A stretch of 29,699 bases of DNA from an uncultured Clostridia bacterium (GTDB lineage: Bacteria; Bacillota; Clostridia; Oscillospirales; Oscillospiraceae): positions 1-29,699 of the forward strand of contig CANDEH010000016.1 in NCBI GenBank assembly GCA_947383645.1. The letters run 5' to 3'. The notes beneath the pieces were generated by a model, which did no database searches, was not told where the DNA came from, and was given only the letters and a program-made list of their open reading frames with translations. Below, in pieces: positions 15,975 through 23,179 of this stretch. Each line of letters starts with the position of its first letter. Within the stretch, counting starts at the first letter, position 1. The position numbers and the translations under genes were made by a program.

Positions 15975-16952
15975 CTACCATGTTTTTCCTGTCTCTGTTC
16001 CCCGGGGCTCCGGCGCAGTGCCGCCGGGGAGGGCGGAGAGAAAGATGTCTCCGGCGTTTTTCAGCAGGTCCATATCGCTGAGAATCAGAGCCTTCTGCTC
16101 CGCCACGGGCACGTCCACCACCCCATCGAAGATGCTGCGGGTGCGGCTGATGGCCACAAACATGGCCTCCCCCCGGAAGGTGACGGCAATCTGTTCCCCC
16201 ACCAGCTCCTGGAACTTCCGGATCTTCTCCATCAGGTGGGGGGTGAGGATGTAGAAGGCGTTGTGCTCGTCGGCGGCGTAGATCTGGAACTTGCTGTTGA
16301 AGGCGGCGCTGTCGGTCTCTATTTTGTGCTCCGCCGTCCAGCCCCGCAGGTCGGAGAGAAACTCCTTCTGGAAGATCTGGAGGTGGCCGTTGCTGATCTT
16401 CTGGTGGTCGAACCGGTCGAAGCGGATCACCTGGCCGTCAAAGACGGTCTCGACCTCGCTGCGCTTGCCCCGGCGGACCAGACGCCGGGTGGTCACATCG
16501 CTGAAGGCAAAGCGCACGTTCTGGTAGCAGCCGGTGAGCAGATCCTCGCTCTCGAAGTACCGCTTGTCGGCGCAGGCCACCACGGCGGCGTTGCGGATGT
16601 CGTCGTGGGTAAAGCCGCCCTTGGGGTCGTATTGGAGCTGGCCGAAGATCCCCATCTCCTGAATGGTGCTGAGGACGTAGCGGCTTTTGAAGGCGTTGTT
16701 GAACGCCTGGTAGGGCTTCTTGAAGAGCAGCCAGTAGAAGAAGGCCAGGGCGCCGCAGGAGAGGGTGACGGTGCCAAAGAGGGTGGCCCCAATCTTGACA
16801 AACAGGCTGTCGTCCTCCTCCGCCATCAGCCGCCACACGGCGTACAGGATCAGCAGGGCGGCGACGCCGGTGCAGAGCAGCATGGCACGGTAGCGGCCCC
16901 GGGCCTTTTTGCGCAGGATCTCCAGTTCTCCGTCGGTAATAGTCGCTTGCAT
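15975..16952 (-). CDS. DUF3137 family membrane protein
   Basis: 325 residues. Two membrane helices near 22-43 and 55-76, then a large cytoplasmic domain that opens with YQAFNNAFKSRYV and carries the DUF3137 hallmarks: an F-S-D-V-T-T segment, FDGQVIRFDRFD and a C-terminal ILTPHLMEKIRKF / VGEQIAVTFRGEAMFVAI block. DUF3137 genes are commonly neighbours of lemA, as here (42 bp downstream). Function unknown; a link to membrane stress or envelope maintenance is suggested by the partner only. GAGGGGGAA precedes the ATG. Confidence 0.85.
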   Translation of the reverse strand: MQATITDGELEILRKKARGRYRAMLLCTGVAALLILYAVWRLMAEEDDSLFVKIGATLFGTVTLSCGALAFFYWLLFKKPYQAFNNAFKSRYVLSTIQEMGIFGQLQYDPKGGFTHDDIRNAAVVACADKRYFESEDLLTGCYQNVRFAFSDVTTRRLVRRGKRSEVETVFDGQVIRFDRFDHQKISNGHLQIFQKEFLSDLRGWTAEHKIETDSAAFNSKFQIYAADEHNAFYILTPHLMEKIRKFQELVGEQIAVTFRGEAMFVAISRTRSIFDGVVDVPVAEQKALILSDMDLLKNAGDIFLSALPGGTAPEPRGTETGKTW

Positions 16953-16994
16953 GACAGATTCCCCCTCTGTATTTTTTTCACGCGGGCCAACAGA

Positions 16995-17729
16995 TCAGTC
17001 AAAGGAGACCTTAAAATCTCGCTTGTGCTCCTCAACCTCGTAGAAGTCCGCCGGCTCCATACGGCACAGGGCGGCCACCAGGGACCAGGGGATGGAGGCT
17101 AAGGTCTGGTTGTACAGCGAGACGTTGGCGTTATAGAGCCGGCGGGCGGCCTGGAGGTGCTCCTCCGCGTCGAAGATGGTCCGCTGGAAGTACTCCATGG
17201 ACACCGAGGAGTAGAGGGTGGGGTACTGCTCCATCAGGGCGTTGACCCCTGCGCCCACGCCGGAGAGATCCCGGTGGACGGAGGTGAGGACGCCGATCTT
17301 CTGGTTGATGCTCATCTGCCGCTGCCCGGCGGCGCTGGCGGCCCGCTGCCCGCCGGACCGGCGAGGAGAGCTCTCGTGCATCTGGGCCCGAACCTTTTCC
17401 AGCTTCTCCGACTGCCGGGCAATCTCCTGGTCGATGGTCTTCAGCGCTTCCTCGGAGAGACCCTGCTGCTGGCGCTGGCGCTCGGTGTCCAGGGCTGTGC
17501 CTGTGCGCACAGCGGTCAGGTCCATCATGATTTGGTACTCGTGGGCGAGGTACTTCTTCACCGCCTCGATCTCCTCAGTGAGCAGATCGTAACGCTTTTC
17601 CAGGGCCACGTCGATGCCGGCGCTGCCCTCGTCCACCTTTACCCGCAGCCTGCTGAGCCGGTTGAAGAGGAGAATGTAGGCCAGAACCAGCAGCGCCAGT
17701 ACACCCAATACGATCCATACGGGGTCCAT
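16995..17729 (-). CDS. lemA: LemA family protein
   Basis: 244 residues. Single N-terminal membrane helix (about 4-23), then a long alpha-helical domain with the LemA pattern: YNRLVRLR-like NRLSRLRVKVDE, AGIDVALEKRYDL at 38-50 and a C-terminal YNANVSLYNQTLASIPWSLV block corresponding to the family YN-x-V-x-x-YN motif. An insert of about 25 residues rich in Ser, Arg and Gly (about 118-140) is longer than in most LemA proteins. GGAAGGAGG precedes the ATG. It heads the LemA-DUF3137-small membrane protein operon. Confidence 0.9.
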   Translation of the reverse strand: MDPVWIVLGVLALLVLAYILLFNRLSRLRVKVDEGSAGIDVALEKRYDLLTEEIEAVKKYLAHEYQIMMDLTAVRTGTALDTERQRQQQGLSEEALKTIDQEIARQSEKLEKVRAQMHESSPRRSGGQRAASAAGQRQMSINQKIGVLTSVHRDLSGVGAGVNALMEQYPTLYSSVSMEYFQRTIFDAEEHLQAARRLYNANVSLYNQTLASIPWSLVAALCRMEPADFYEVEEHKRDFKVSFD

Positions 17730-17776
17730 AGGGACCCTCCTTCCGTAATAATTTTTTGTGGGGAGCCCACCGCTCC

Positions 17777-17805
17777 ATTATAGTAAAATTATTGGCAAAA
17801 GTCCA
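17777..17805 (-). promoter_or_regulatory. Promoter of the lemA operon
   Basis: On the minus strand TGGACT (17805-17800), 17-bp spacer, perfect TATAAT (17782-17777), 47 bp before the lemA start. Confidence 0.7.
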
Positions 17806-17839
17806 GCCCTCTGTGGGGAGAACTCCTCCGGGAAGGCTG

Positions 17840-17875
17840 AAAAAACGGCGCCTGCCCTGAAAAGAGCAGGTGCCG
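17840..17875 (-). terminator. Terminator-like hairpin upstream of the lemA promoter
   Basis: Ten-bp arms (17846-17855 and 17866-17875) with one imperfect pair; on the minus strand the stem is followed by six T. It would end a minus-strand transcript coming from 17876-18203, where no convincing gene is seen. Confidence 0.55.
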
Positions 17876-18203
17876 CTGGCTGCGCGAAACGGCCGACAGA
17901 CGGGAAATACCGCAGGCTGCGACAGCAGAGGACGGGGATCCATCCCAATTTCACAGGCGCCGGCGGCGAAAGCGGCCGGAACGCCCGCCTTCTTGCCGGC
18001 TGAGATCACAGGGATATCCCGCATCCCAGGGTAGTAGACGCCCCGCTCGCCCTCCGCAGAGGTCGCGTGAGAAATGACCGCGCTGCCGTCAAGGGCTGTG
18101 GGGACACGGCTCTGGGGGCGTTCCCCTCCCAAAGACGGACGGTGATGAGCTCCCCACGGCGATTCCAGCCGGCCGCGCCGGATCTCACACGGCGGGGAAC
18201 AAC
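17876..18203 (-). other. Gap without a recognised gene; possible decayed gene
   Basis: Two minus-strand frames look gene-like: one near 18150-18110 (GELITVRLWEGNAPRA) and one from about 18080 to 17890 (ALDGSAVISHATSAEGERG, then GMRDIPVISAGKKAGVPAAF). Third codon positions there are mostly G or C, as in real genes nearby. Neither has a good ribosome site and the second runs through the terminator-like hairpin at 17840. A frameshifted remnant is possible; I recognise no family. Confidence 0.3.
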
Positions 18204-18234
18204 AAAAAAAGGGCGTCCGCTTGTACGGACGCCC
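18204..18234 (-). terminator. Terminator of the sigma factor-zinc ribbon transcript
   Basis: On the minus strand a perfect 9-bp stem GGGCGTCCG / CGGACGCCC with a 6-base loop, followed by seven T. It lies 28 bp after the zinc-ribbon stop. Confidence 0.9.
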
Positions 18235-18261
18235 CTTGTGAATCGAAAAAAAGACCTAACC

Positions 18262-18540
18262 TCAGGCTTCCTCTCTCATCTTGGCGAAGCAGTCGCTGCA
18301 ATACACAGGACGGTCGCTCTTGGGCTCAAAGGGCACTCTGGCCTCGCCGCCGCAGGCTGCGCAAACAGCGGTGAAGTACTCGCGGGGACCGCGGGCCGCG
18401 TTCTTGCGAGCGTCACGGCAGGCCTTGCAGCGCTGGGGCTCGTTCTGGAAGCCGCGCTCCGCATAGAATTCCTGCTCACCGGCGGTGAACACGAACTCCT
18501 GGCCGCACTCTTTGCACACTAAAGTCTTGTCTTCGTACAT
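18262..18540 (-). CDS. Zinc-ribbon protein with four CxxC pairs
   Basis: 92 residues. Cysteine pairs C9/C12, C38/C41, C60/C63 and C81/C84 could form two zinc-binding knuckles. The first half, YEDKTLVCKECGQEFVFTAG then EQEFYAERGF, matches the probable zinc-ribbon family zf_Tbcl; the second half (CAACGGEARVPFEPKSDRPV, then YCSDC) is a CxxC ribbon found fused to it. ATG 18540 is chosen because AGAGAGGG precedes it and the family motif starts there; the open frame extends upstream without support. Function unknown. It lies 67 bp downstream of the sigma factor gene and probably shares its transcript. Confidence 0.88.
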   Translation of the reverse strand: MYEDKTLVCKECGQEFVFTAGEQEFYAERGFQNEPQRCKACRDARKNAARGPREYFTAVCAACGGEARVPFEPKSDRPVYCSDCFAKMREEA

Positions 18541-18607
18541 GATGTTACCCTCTCTTTGAATAGAAAAAAATATATTGCGGTCAGCCCAGTCGCTGATTAC
18601 GCCTTGT

Positions 18608-19225
18608 TTATCGCCGCGCCGCCTTCCTGCGGATGCGCTGCACGGCATTCTCCACCGATTTCATCGGCCTGCTGAGTGCTTTAGCCATCTCAGCGCAGGT
18701 CATGCCGTCTAAATACAGGGAGAGAACGCGTCTCTCCAGGGGGGAGAGCTGCTGGTTGATCCTGAAAAGGTCGCGCTCCGCGTTCTCCCGCAGGATATAG
18801 AGCTCCTCGGGGTCGGCGCTGAAGCCGCGTCCGGTAGTAAGGGCCGCATAGGCGCTGCTATCAAAGAAAGGGGTCTCAAGAGAAATGGATCGGTTCAGGG
18901 GGCTGTGCTTCTCTCTGGCGGCAGCCCTCAGCGCGGAAAACACGCGATTTCGAATACAAACCTCTGCAAACGTGCGAAAAGAAGCCTCTTTGGAGCAGTC
19001 AAACTCACGGACGGCCTTCATCAGGCCCATCATGCCCTCCTGGATCAGATCGTCGCTGTCGCCGCCGGCCAGGAAGTACGGCCGGGTGATGACGCGGACC
19101 AGACGGCGGTAGCGGGTGACTAAGGCCTCCTCCGCCTGCCGGTCGCCGGCAGCGGCCAGAGCGCACAGCGCCTCGTCGCTTTTGCCGGTTGTGGAGTCAT
19201 GTGAGTTTTCAATAGAAGAGATCAT
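18608..19225 (-). CDS. SigH-like RNA polymerase sigma factor
   Basis: 205 residues. Region 2 is well conserved: YFLAGGDSDDLIQEGMMGLM, then KAVREFD and SFRTFAEVCIRNRVFSALRA, very close to SigH of sporulating Firmicutes. Region 4 at the C-terminus has LSPLERRVLSLYLDGMTCAE and KSVENAVQRIRRKA, a helix-turn-helix for -35 recognition. SigH starts sporulation and competence genes in Bacillus; here the same role is likely but inferred. The start at 19225 leaves about 25 residues before region 2, as in family members. A perfect consensus promoter ends 5 bases before this ATG, so the mRNA may have no leader. Followed by the zinc-ribbon gene. Confidence 0.88.
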   Translation of the reverse strand: MISSIENSHDSTTGKSDEALCALAAAGDRQAEEALVTRYRRLVRVITRPYFLAGGDSDDLIQEGMMGLMKAVREFDCSKEASFRTFAEVCIRNRVFSALRAAAREKHSPLNRSISLETPFFDSSAYAALTTGRGFSADPEELYILRENAERDLFRINQQLSPLERRVLSLYLDGMTCAEMAKALSRPMKSVENAVQRIRRKAARR

Positions 19226-19230
19226 GCCCT

Positions 19231-19260
19231 ATTATAACCGAATCAGAGTCCGTTTGTCAA
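19231..19260 (-). promoter_or_regulatory. Perfect consensus promoter abutting the sigma factor start
   Basis: On the minus strand TTGACA (19260-19255), 18-bp spacer, TATAAT (19236-19231), then AGGGC and the ATG at 19225. Transcription would begin at or within a base or two of the start codon. Confidence 0.75.
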
Positions 19261-19291
19261 GAAAATTGTAAAAAATCTTTTCTCCGCGGGG

Positions 19292-20647
19292 TTACTTTTT
19301 GATGATATTCACCAATTCCACCAGCCGATCAGCGCAATCAGCGGCCATTTCGGCGGTTTTTGCCTCCACCATCACGCGGATCAGCGGCTCTGTGCCGGAG
19401 GCCCGGACCAGCACGCGCCCCTCGCCCGGCATGGCCGACTCCTCCCGCTGGATGGCCTTTTTCAGCTCCTCCGAAGCCATCACCTGCTCCTTCAGACCGG
19501 GGATATTCTCCAGGGCCACGTTCCGCAGCACCTGGGGGTATTGCGGACAGACGCTGACCAGCTCCGAGGCCTTTTTTCCGCTGCGCTTGAGGATCTGGAG
19601 GAACTGCAGCGCGGTGAGCTGACCGTCGCCGGTGGTGGCGTAGTCGCTGAAGATCATATGGCCGGACTGCTCCCCGCCGATGCGGTAGCCCTTCTCCAGC
19701 ATCTTCTCCAGCACGTTCCGATCCCCCACCGCCGTGCAGACCAGACGGATGCCGTTCTGGTTGCAGAACTCGTGGAGACCCAGATTGCTCATAACGGTGC
19801 CCACAATGGTGAGGCCCGTGAGGAGGCCCCGGCGCTTCATGTCCAGGCCGCAGACCGCCATGGTCTTGTCCCCGTCGATGACCTCCCCCCGCTCGTCGAT
19901 CATCAGGCAGCGGTCGGCGTCGCCGTCGAAGGCCACGCCCAGATCGTACTCGCCGGCGGTGACCATGGCCGCCAGGGACTTTAAGTGGGTGGAGCCGCAG
20001 CGGTCGTTGATGTTCACGCCGTTGGGCTTGCGGTGGATGAAGTCCGCCTCGATGTCGAATTTGGCGAAGAGGTCCGGGGCCGTGGCGGCGGCGGCGCCGT
20101 TGGCGCAGTCCACCAGAATGCGCAGCCCGCCCAGATCGTCCTCCACGGTGCCCACCAGGTGCTTGATATACTCGTACTTCAGATTCTTCATGCCGTGGAT
20201 GCGCTTGCCGATGTCCCCGCCCTTGGCGGTGGCCATGTCCGCGCCGGAGAGGATCTTCTCCTCCACCCGCTCCTCCAGAGCGTCGGAGAGCTTGTAGCCC
20301 TGGCCGTTGAAGACCTTGATGCCGTTGTGCTCAAAGGGGTTGTGGCTGGCGGAGATGACCACGCCGGCGTCGGCGGCCACCTTGATGGTGAGGTAGGCCA
20401 CCGCCGGGGTGGGGATGGTGCCCAGGGGCATCACATCGCCCCCGGCGGAGCAGATGCCGGCAATCAGCGCCCCCTCCAGCATGTCCGAGGAGATGCGGGT
20501 ATCCATGCCGATAGTGACCAGGGGCTTCCTCCCCTTCTCCTCAAAGAGGACGGCGGTGACCGCCTGCCCCACGCGAAAAGCCAGATCGGCGGTGAGGTTC
20601 TCCCCCACAATGCCGCGGATGCCGTCAGTTCCAAAGAGTTTTCCCAT
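19292..20647 (-). CDS. glmM: Phosphoglucosamine mutase
   Basis: 451 residues, the usual GlmM length. It converts glucosamine-6-phosphate to glucosamine-1-phosphate for UDP-GlcNAc and peptidoglycan. N-terminus MGKLFGTDGIRGIVG is typical. Catalytic phosphoserine S101 lies in ISASHNPFEHNGIK; the Mg2+ loop DGDADR has D241, D243 and D245; the sugar-binding loop GEQSGHMIF and the C-terminal phosphate-binding RASGTEPLIRVM are intact. AAGGAA precedes the ATG. A CCGCC/GGCGG hairpin (20663-20676) stands in the leader close to the ribosome site. Its 3' end is 66 bp from the sigma factor start. Confidence 0.97.
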   Translation of the reverse strand: MGKLFGTDGIRGIVGENLTADLAFRVGQAVTAVLFEEKGRKPLVTIGMDTRISSDMLEGALIAGICSAGGDVMPLGTIPTPAVAYLTIKVAADAGVVISASHNPFEHNGIKVFNGQGYKLSDALEERVEEKILSGADMATAKGGDIGKRIHGMKNLKYEYIKHLVGTVEDDLGGLRILVDCANGAAAATAPDLFAKFDIEADFIHRKPNGVNINDRCGSTHLKSLAAMVTAGEYDLGVAFDGDADRCLMIDERGEVIDGDKTMAVCGLDMKRRGLLTGLTIVGTVMSNLGLHEFCNQNGIRLVCTAVGDRNVLEKMLEKGYRIGGEQSGHMIFSDYATTGDGQLTALQFLQILKRSGKKASELVSVCPQYPQVLRNVALENIPGLKEQVMASEELKKAIQREESAMPGEGRVLVRASGTEPLIRVMVEAKTAEMAADCADRLVELVNIIKK

Positions 20648-20714
20648 AGGTTATTCCTTTCTCCGCCAAGAGGCGGATTGTTTGTCAATTTCAGCTATAA
20701 AAATAGATAGATAT

Positions 20715-21266
20715 CTATGAAATAATATTTCCATCGTAGTCCAGCTCATAGCGGTTGTCCTCGAAGTCATAGAGGACAATGGACCGCTCCCGCAGCTCCA
20801 CAGGGTTCTTCCCGGTGACGGAGGCGAAGATATCCGCCCCGGAGAAGGTCCACAGCTTCTGTAGATCGAAATTCAGCATGGCGATCTCCAGCTCCCCGCA
20901 GATCAGGTACGCCTGGTCCACCTGATAGATGGCGTAGTTGTGCCCCGGGCCGCCGATATCCACGCTCCGCAGCAGCGCCCCGTCTGTGACGCGGAGCTGT
21001 GTAACGGTCTTGTCCTGCAAAACCGTCAGCACCTCCCCCTCCAGAACGGCGCACTGGCTGTCATAGGTAAACTGCGAGCCGATCAGGGCAATACGGAGCT
21101 GCTCCACCACCAGATCAACGTCGATGCAGAGCGTCGCCGTCCAATCCCGCCGGCTATAGCCGCCGGGGTTCAGCACAACATTGTAGTACCGATTGTCCGC
21201 AGAGCCTATGGTGTAGGTGTTGTCCACAGTAATGGCAACCCGGCAGAGTTTATTCTCAAGTTCCAT
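20715..21266 (-). CDS. Protein of unknown function, beta-rich
   Basis: 183 residues from ATG 21266. The open frame continues upstream to 21323, but that part is encoded by a hairpin repeat and is not expected to be protein. The sequence is beta-rich with short strand-turn units (LLRSVDIGGPGHNYAIYQVD, then YLICGELEIAMLNFDLQKLW and YDFEDNRYELDYDGNIIS), recalling blades of a beta-propeller, though too short for a full one. I recognise no family. A perfect 12-bp palindrome ATAGATATCTAT (20707-20718) covers its stop codon. Probably the last gene of the ruvB transcript, although the repeat between them may uncouple it. Confidence 0.75.
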   Translation of the reverse strand: MELENKLCRVAITVDNTYTIGSADNRYYNVVLNPGGYSRRDWTATLCIDVDLVVEQLRIALIGSQFTYDSQCAVLEGEVLTVLQDKTVTQLRVTDGALLRSVDIGGPGHNYAIYQVDQAYLICGELEIAMLNFDLQKLWTFSGADIFASVTGKNPVELRERSIVLYDFEDNRYELDYDGNIIS

Positions 21267-21299
21267 ATCTCCCCGATCCCCACCCAAAAATTCAAATCC

Positions 21300-21355
21300 G
21301 TCCAGCGCAGCTGGACACCACAACTCCTAACTCCTAATTCCTAATTCCTAACTCT
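21300..21355 (+). repeat. Heptamer-hairpin repeat, copy C
   Basis: Hairpin GTCCAGC-GCA-GCTGGAC (21300-21316), then ACACCA and five heptamers (AACTCC, TAACTCC, TAATTCC, TAATTCC, TAACTCT; 21322-21355). An AT-rich stretch precedes it (21284-21298). The last heptamer overlaps the 3' end of the ATPase gene and supplies its TAG stop. Confidence 0.8.
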
Positions 21356-22103
21356 CCTGAAGGAGGTACCGCAGCATCCGATCCGGGTCGTCCAAAAACC
21401 GCCTGGTCAGCTGATAGTGCTCCGTCTCCCGGTAGCCCACCGCCCGGATGCCCCCCTCGTCCAGCTGGTAGATCTGCGCGCCCGGATAGGCCATCAGAAT
21501 GGGCGAGTGGGTGGCGATGACAAACTGGGAGTCCCGGCCCGCCAGGTCGTGCATCAGGGCCAGCAGGCTCAGCTGCCGGGAGGGGGACAACGCCGCCTCC
21601 GGCTCGTCCAGGAGGTAGAGGCCCCTTCCGCCGAAGCGGTTCTCCACCAGGGCCAGAAAGCTCTCCCCGTGGGACTGGCGGTGGAGGGACACGCCGCCGT
21701 AACTGTCGATGATCCGTCCGCCGAAGGAGGGCTCCCGGTCCATCTGGTCGATGTAGGAGGCCACGTTGTAAAAGCTCTCCGCCCGGAGAAAGAAGCCGTC
21801 TCTGGGGTACCGGCCCCGGGCCACGGTGAGGATCTCCCCCAGGGAGGAGTGGGTCACCTCGGTGGCGAAGCGGAAGTTCCGGGTGCCGCCCTCGGCGTTG
21901 AAGCCGCAGGCCACGGCGATGCCCTCCAGGAGGGTGGACTTCCCCGAGCCGTTCTCACCCACTAAAAAGGTCACGTCAGCGTCGAAGGGGAGACCCTCCC
22001 GCCCCCGGTCCGACAAATCTCGAATGGCCGGTAGGCCGGCAAGATAGGAGCCCTCCGGCAGAGGGGCGTTCAGATAGATATTCTCAGCGTACCGTCTGTC
22101 CAT
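21348..22103 (-). CDS. ABC-like AAA family ATPase
   Basis: 251 residues from ATG 22103, 2 bases after the ruvB stop. Walker A GENGSGKS at about 50, an ABC-type signature region SLHRQSHGES, Walker B GLYLLDEPEAAL and the switch histidine in VIATHSPIL are present, so it should bind and hydrolyse ATP as a dimer. It has no coiled coil or membrane part. The family is the small soluble AAA_21/SMC-like group; substrates are unknown, and members appear both in housekeeping and in defence or toxin contexts. Tight spacing after ruvB predicts translational coupling. The final residues and stop are encoded by a dispersed repeat. Confidence 0.85.
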   Translation of the reverse strand: MDRRYAENIYLNAPLPEGSYLAGLPAIRDLSDRGREGLPFDADVTFLVGENGSGKSTLLEGIAVACGFNAEGGTRNFRFATEVTHSSLGEILTVARGRYPRDGFFLRAESFYNVASYIDQMDREPSFGGRIIDSYGGVSLHRQSHGESFLALVENRFGGRGLYLLDEPEAALSPSRQLSLLALMHDLAGRDSQFVIATHSPILMAYPGAQIYQLDEGGIRAVGYRETEHYQLTRRFLDDPDRMLRYLLQES

Positions 22104-22105
22104 GG

Positions 22106-23164
22106 TCAGATTTGCAGCTGGTCCATGCTGCCCCCGCACTGGGACAGTCCCAGGTGCTGGTACGCCTTGGCGGTGACGCAGCGGCCCCGGGGGGTGCGGG
22201 TGAGAAAGCCCAACTGCATCAGGTAGGGCTCGTACACGTCCTCCAACGTCACCGCCTCCTCGTTGATGGTGGCGGCCAACGTCTCCAGCCCCACCGGGCC
22301 GCCGCCGTAGAACTCGATGATGGCCCGGAGCATCCGCCGGTCGATGTTGTCCAGGCCCAGATAGTCCACCTCCAGGGCGGTGAGGGCCTGGTCGGCCACC
22401 TCCCGGGTGATGACGCCCCCGGCCTTCACCTGGGCGAAGTCCCGGACCCTTCGGAGCATCCGGTTGGCGATGCGGGGGGTGCCCCGGCTGCGCCGGGCGA
22501 TCTCCATGGCCCCGTCCTCCTCAATGGGCACGTTCAGAATGCCGGCGGAGCGGGTGACGATGAGGCACAGCTCCCGGGGCGTGTAGAGTTCCAGGCGCAG
22601 CGTCACGCCGAACCGGTCCCGCAGGGGGGCGGAGAGCTGTCCCGCCCGGGTGGTGGCCCCGATGAGGGTAAATTTCGGCAGGTCCAGGCGGATGGAGTTG
22701 GCCGAGGGGCCCTTGCCGATGATGATATCAATGGCGTAGTCCTCCATGGCGGGGTAGAGCACCTCCTCCACCGAGCGGTTCAGGCGGTGAATCTCGTCCA
22801 CGAAGAGGATGTCGTTCTCATTGAGGTTGGTCAGCAGCGCCGCCAGGTCCCCGGCCTTCTCGATGGCGGGGCCGGAGGTGATGCGGACGTTGACCCCCAT
22901 CTCGTTGGCGATGATCCCCGAGAGGGTGGTCTTGCCCAGGCCCGGAGGGCCGTGGAGCAGCACGTGGTCCAAAGGCTCCCCTCGGAGCCGGGCGGCCTGG
23001 ATGAAGACCTCTAAGTTGCCCTTGGCCTTCTCCTGGCCGATGTACTCCTTCAGCGTCCGGGGGCGCAGGGAGTACTCCCCCTCGTCCTCCCGGGTGAGGG
23101 AGGTGGTGACCAGGGGCTCCTGCTCCTCCATGTAGCTGTCGCCGCGGGAAAAATCAATGCTCAA
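22106..23164 (-). CDS. ruvB: Holliday junction branch migration ATPase RuvB
   Basis: 352 residues. RuvB hexamers drive branch migration with RuvA during recombination repair. Walker A GPPGLGKT (72-79), Walker B FVDEIH with D123-E124, sensor region IGATTRAGQLSAPLRDRFG and the C-terminal winged helix (YLGLDNIDRRMLRAIIEFYG and LGFLTRTPRGR) are intact. The start is TTG 23164, favoured by AAAGGAAG 7 bases upstream; ATG at residue 12 lacks a ribosome site. Unusually, ruvB is separated from ruvA by four accessory genes; it lies 15 bp after the Imm26-type gene. Confidence 0.97.
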   Translation of the reverse strand: MSIDFSRGDSYMEEQEPLVTTSLTREDEGEYSLRPRTLKEYIGQEKAKGNLEVFIQAARLRGEPLDHVLLHGPPGLGKTTLSGIIANEMGVNVRITSGPAIEKAGDLAALLTNLNENDILFVDEIHRLNRSVEEVLYPAMEDYAIDIIIGKGPSANSIRLDLPKFTLIGATTRAGQLSAPLRDRFGVTLRLELYTPRELCLIVTRSAGILNVPIEEDGAMEIARRSRGTPRIANRMLRRVRDFAQVKAGGVITREVADQALTALEVDYLGLDNIDRRMLRAIIEFYGGGPVGLETLAATINEEAVTLEDVYEPYLMQLGFLTRTPRGRCVTAKAYQHLGLSQCGGSMDQLQI

Positions 23165-23179
23165 AATGTCACTTCCTTT

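Noticed and set aside
20683..20688. TTGACA on the minus strand upstream of glmM as its promoter
   Set aside because: No -10-like sequence at 16-18 bp; the spacing falls on CGGAGA within the ribosome site region.
21267..21323. N-terminal extension of the unknown protein at 20715-21266
   Set aside because: The extra codons overlap the hairpin of repeat copy C; the internal ATG at 21266 fits the gene boundary better.
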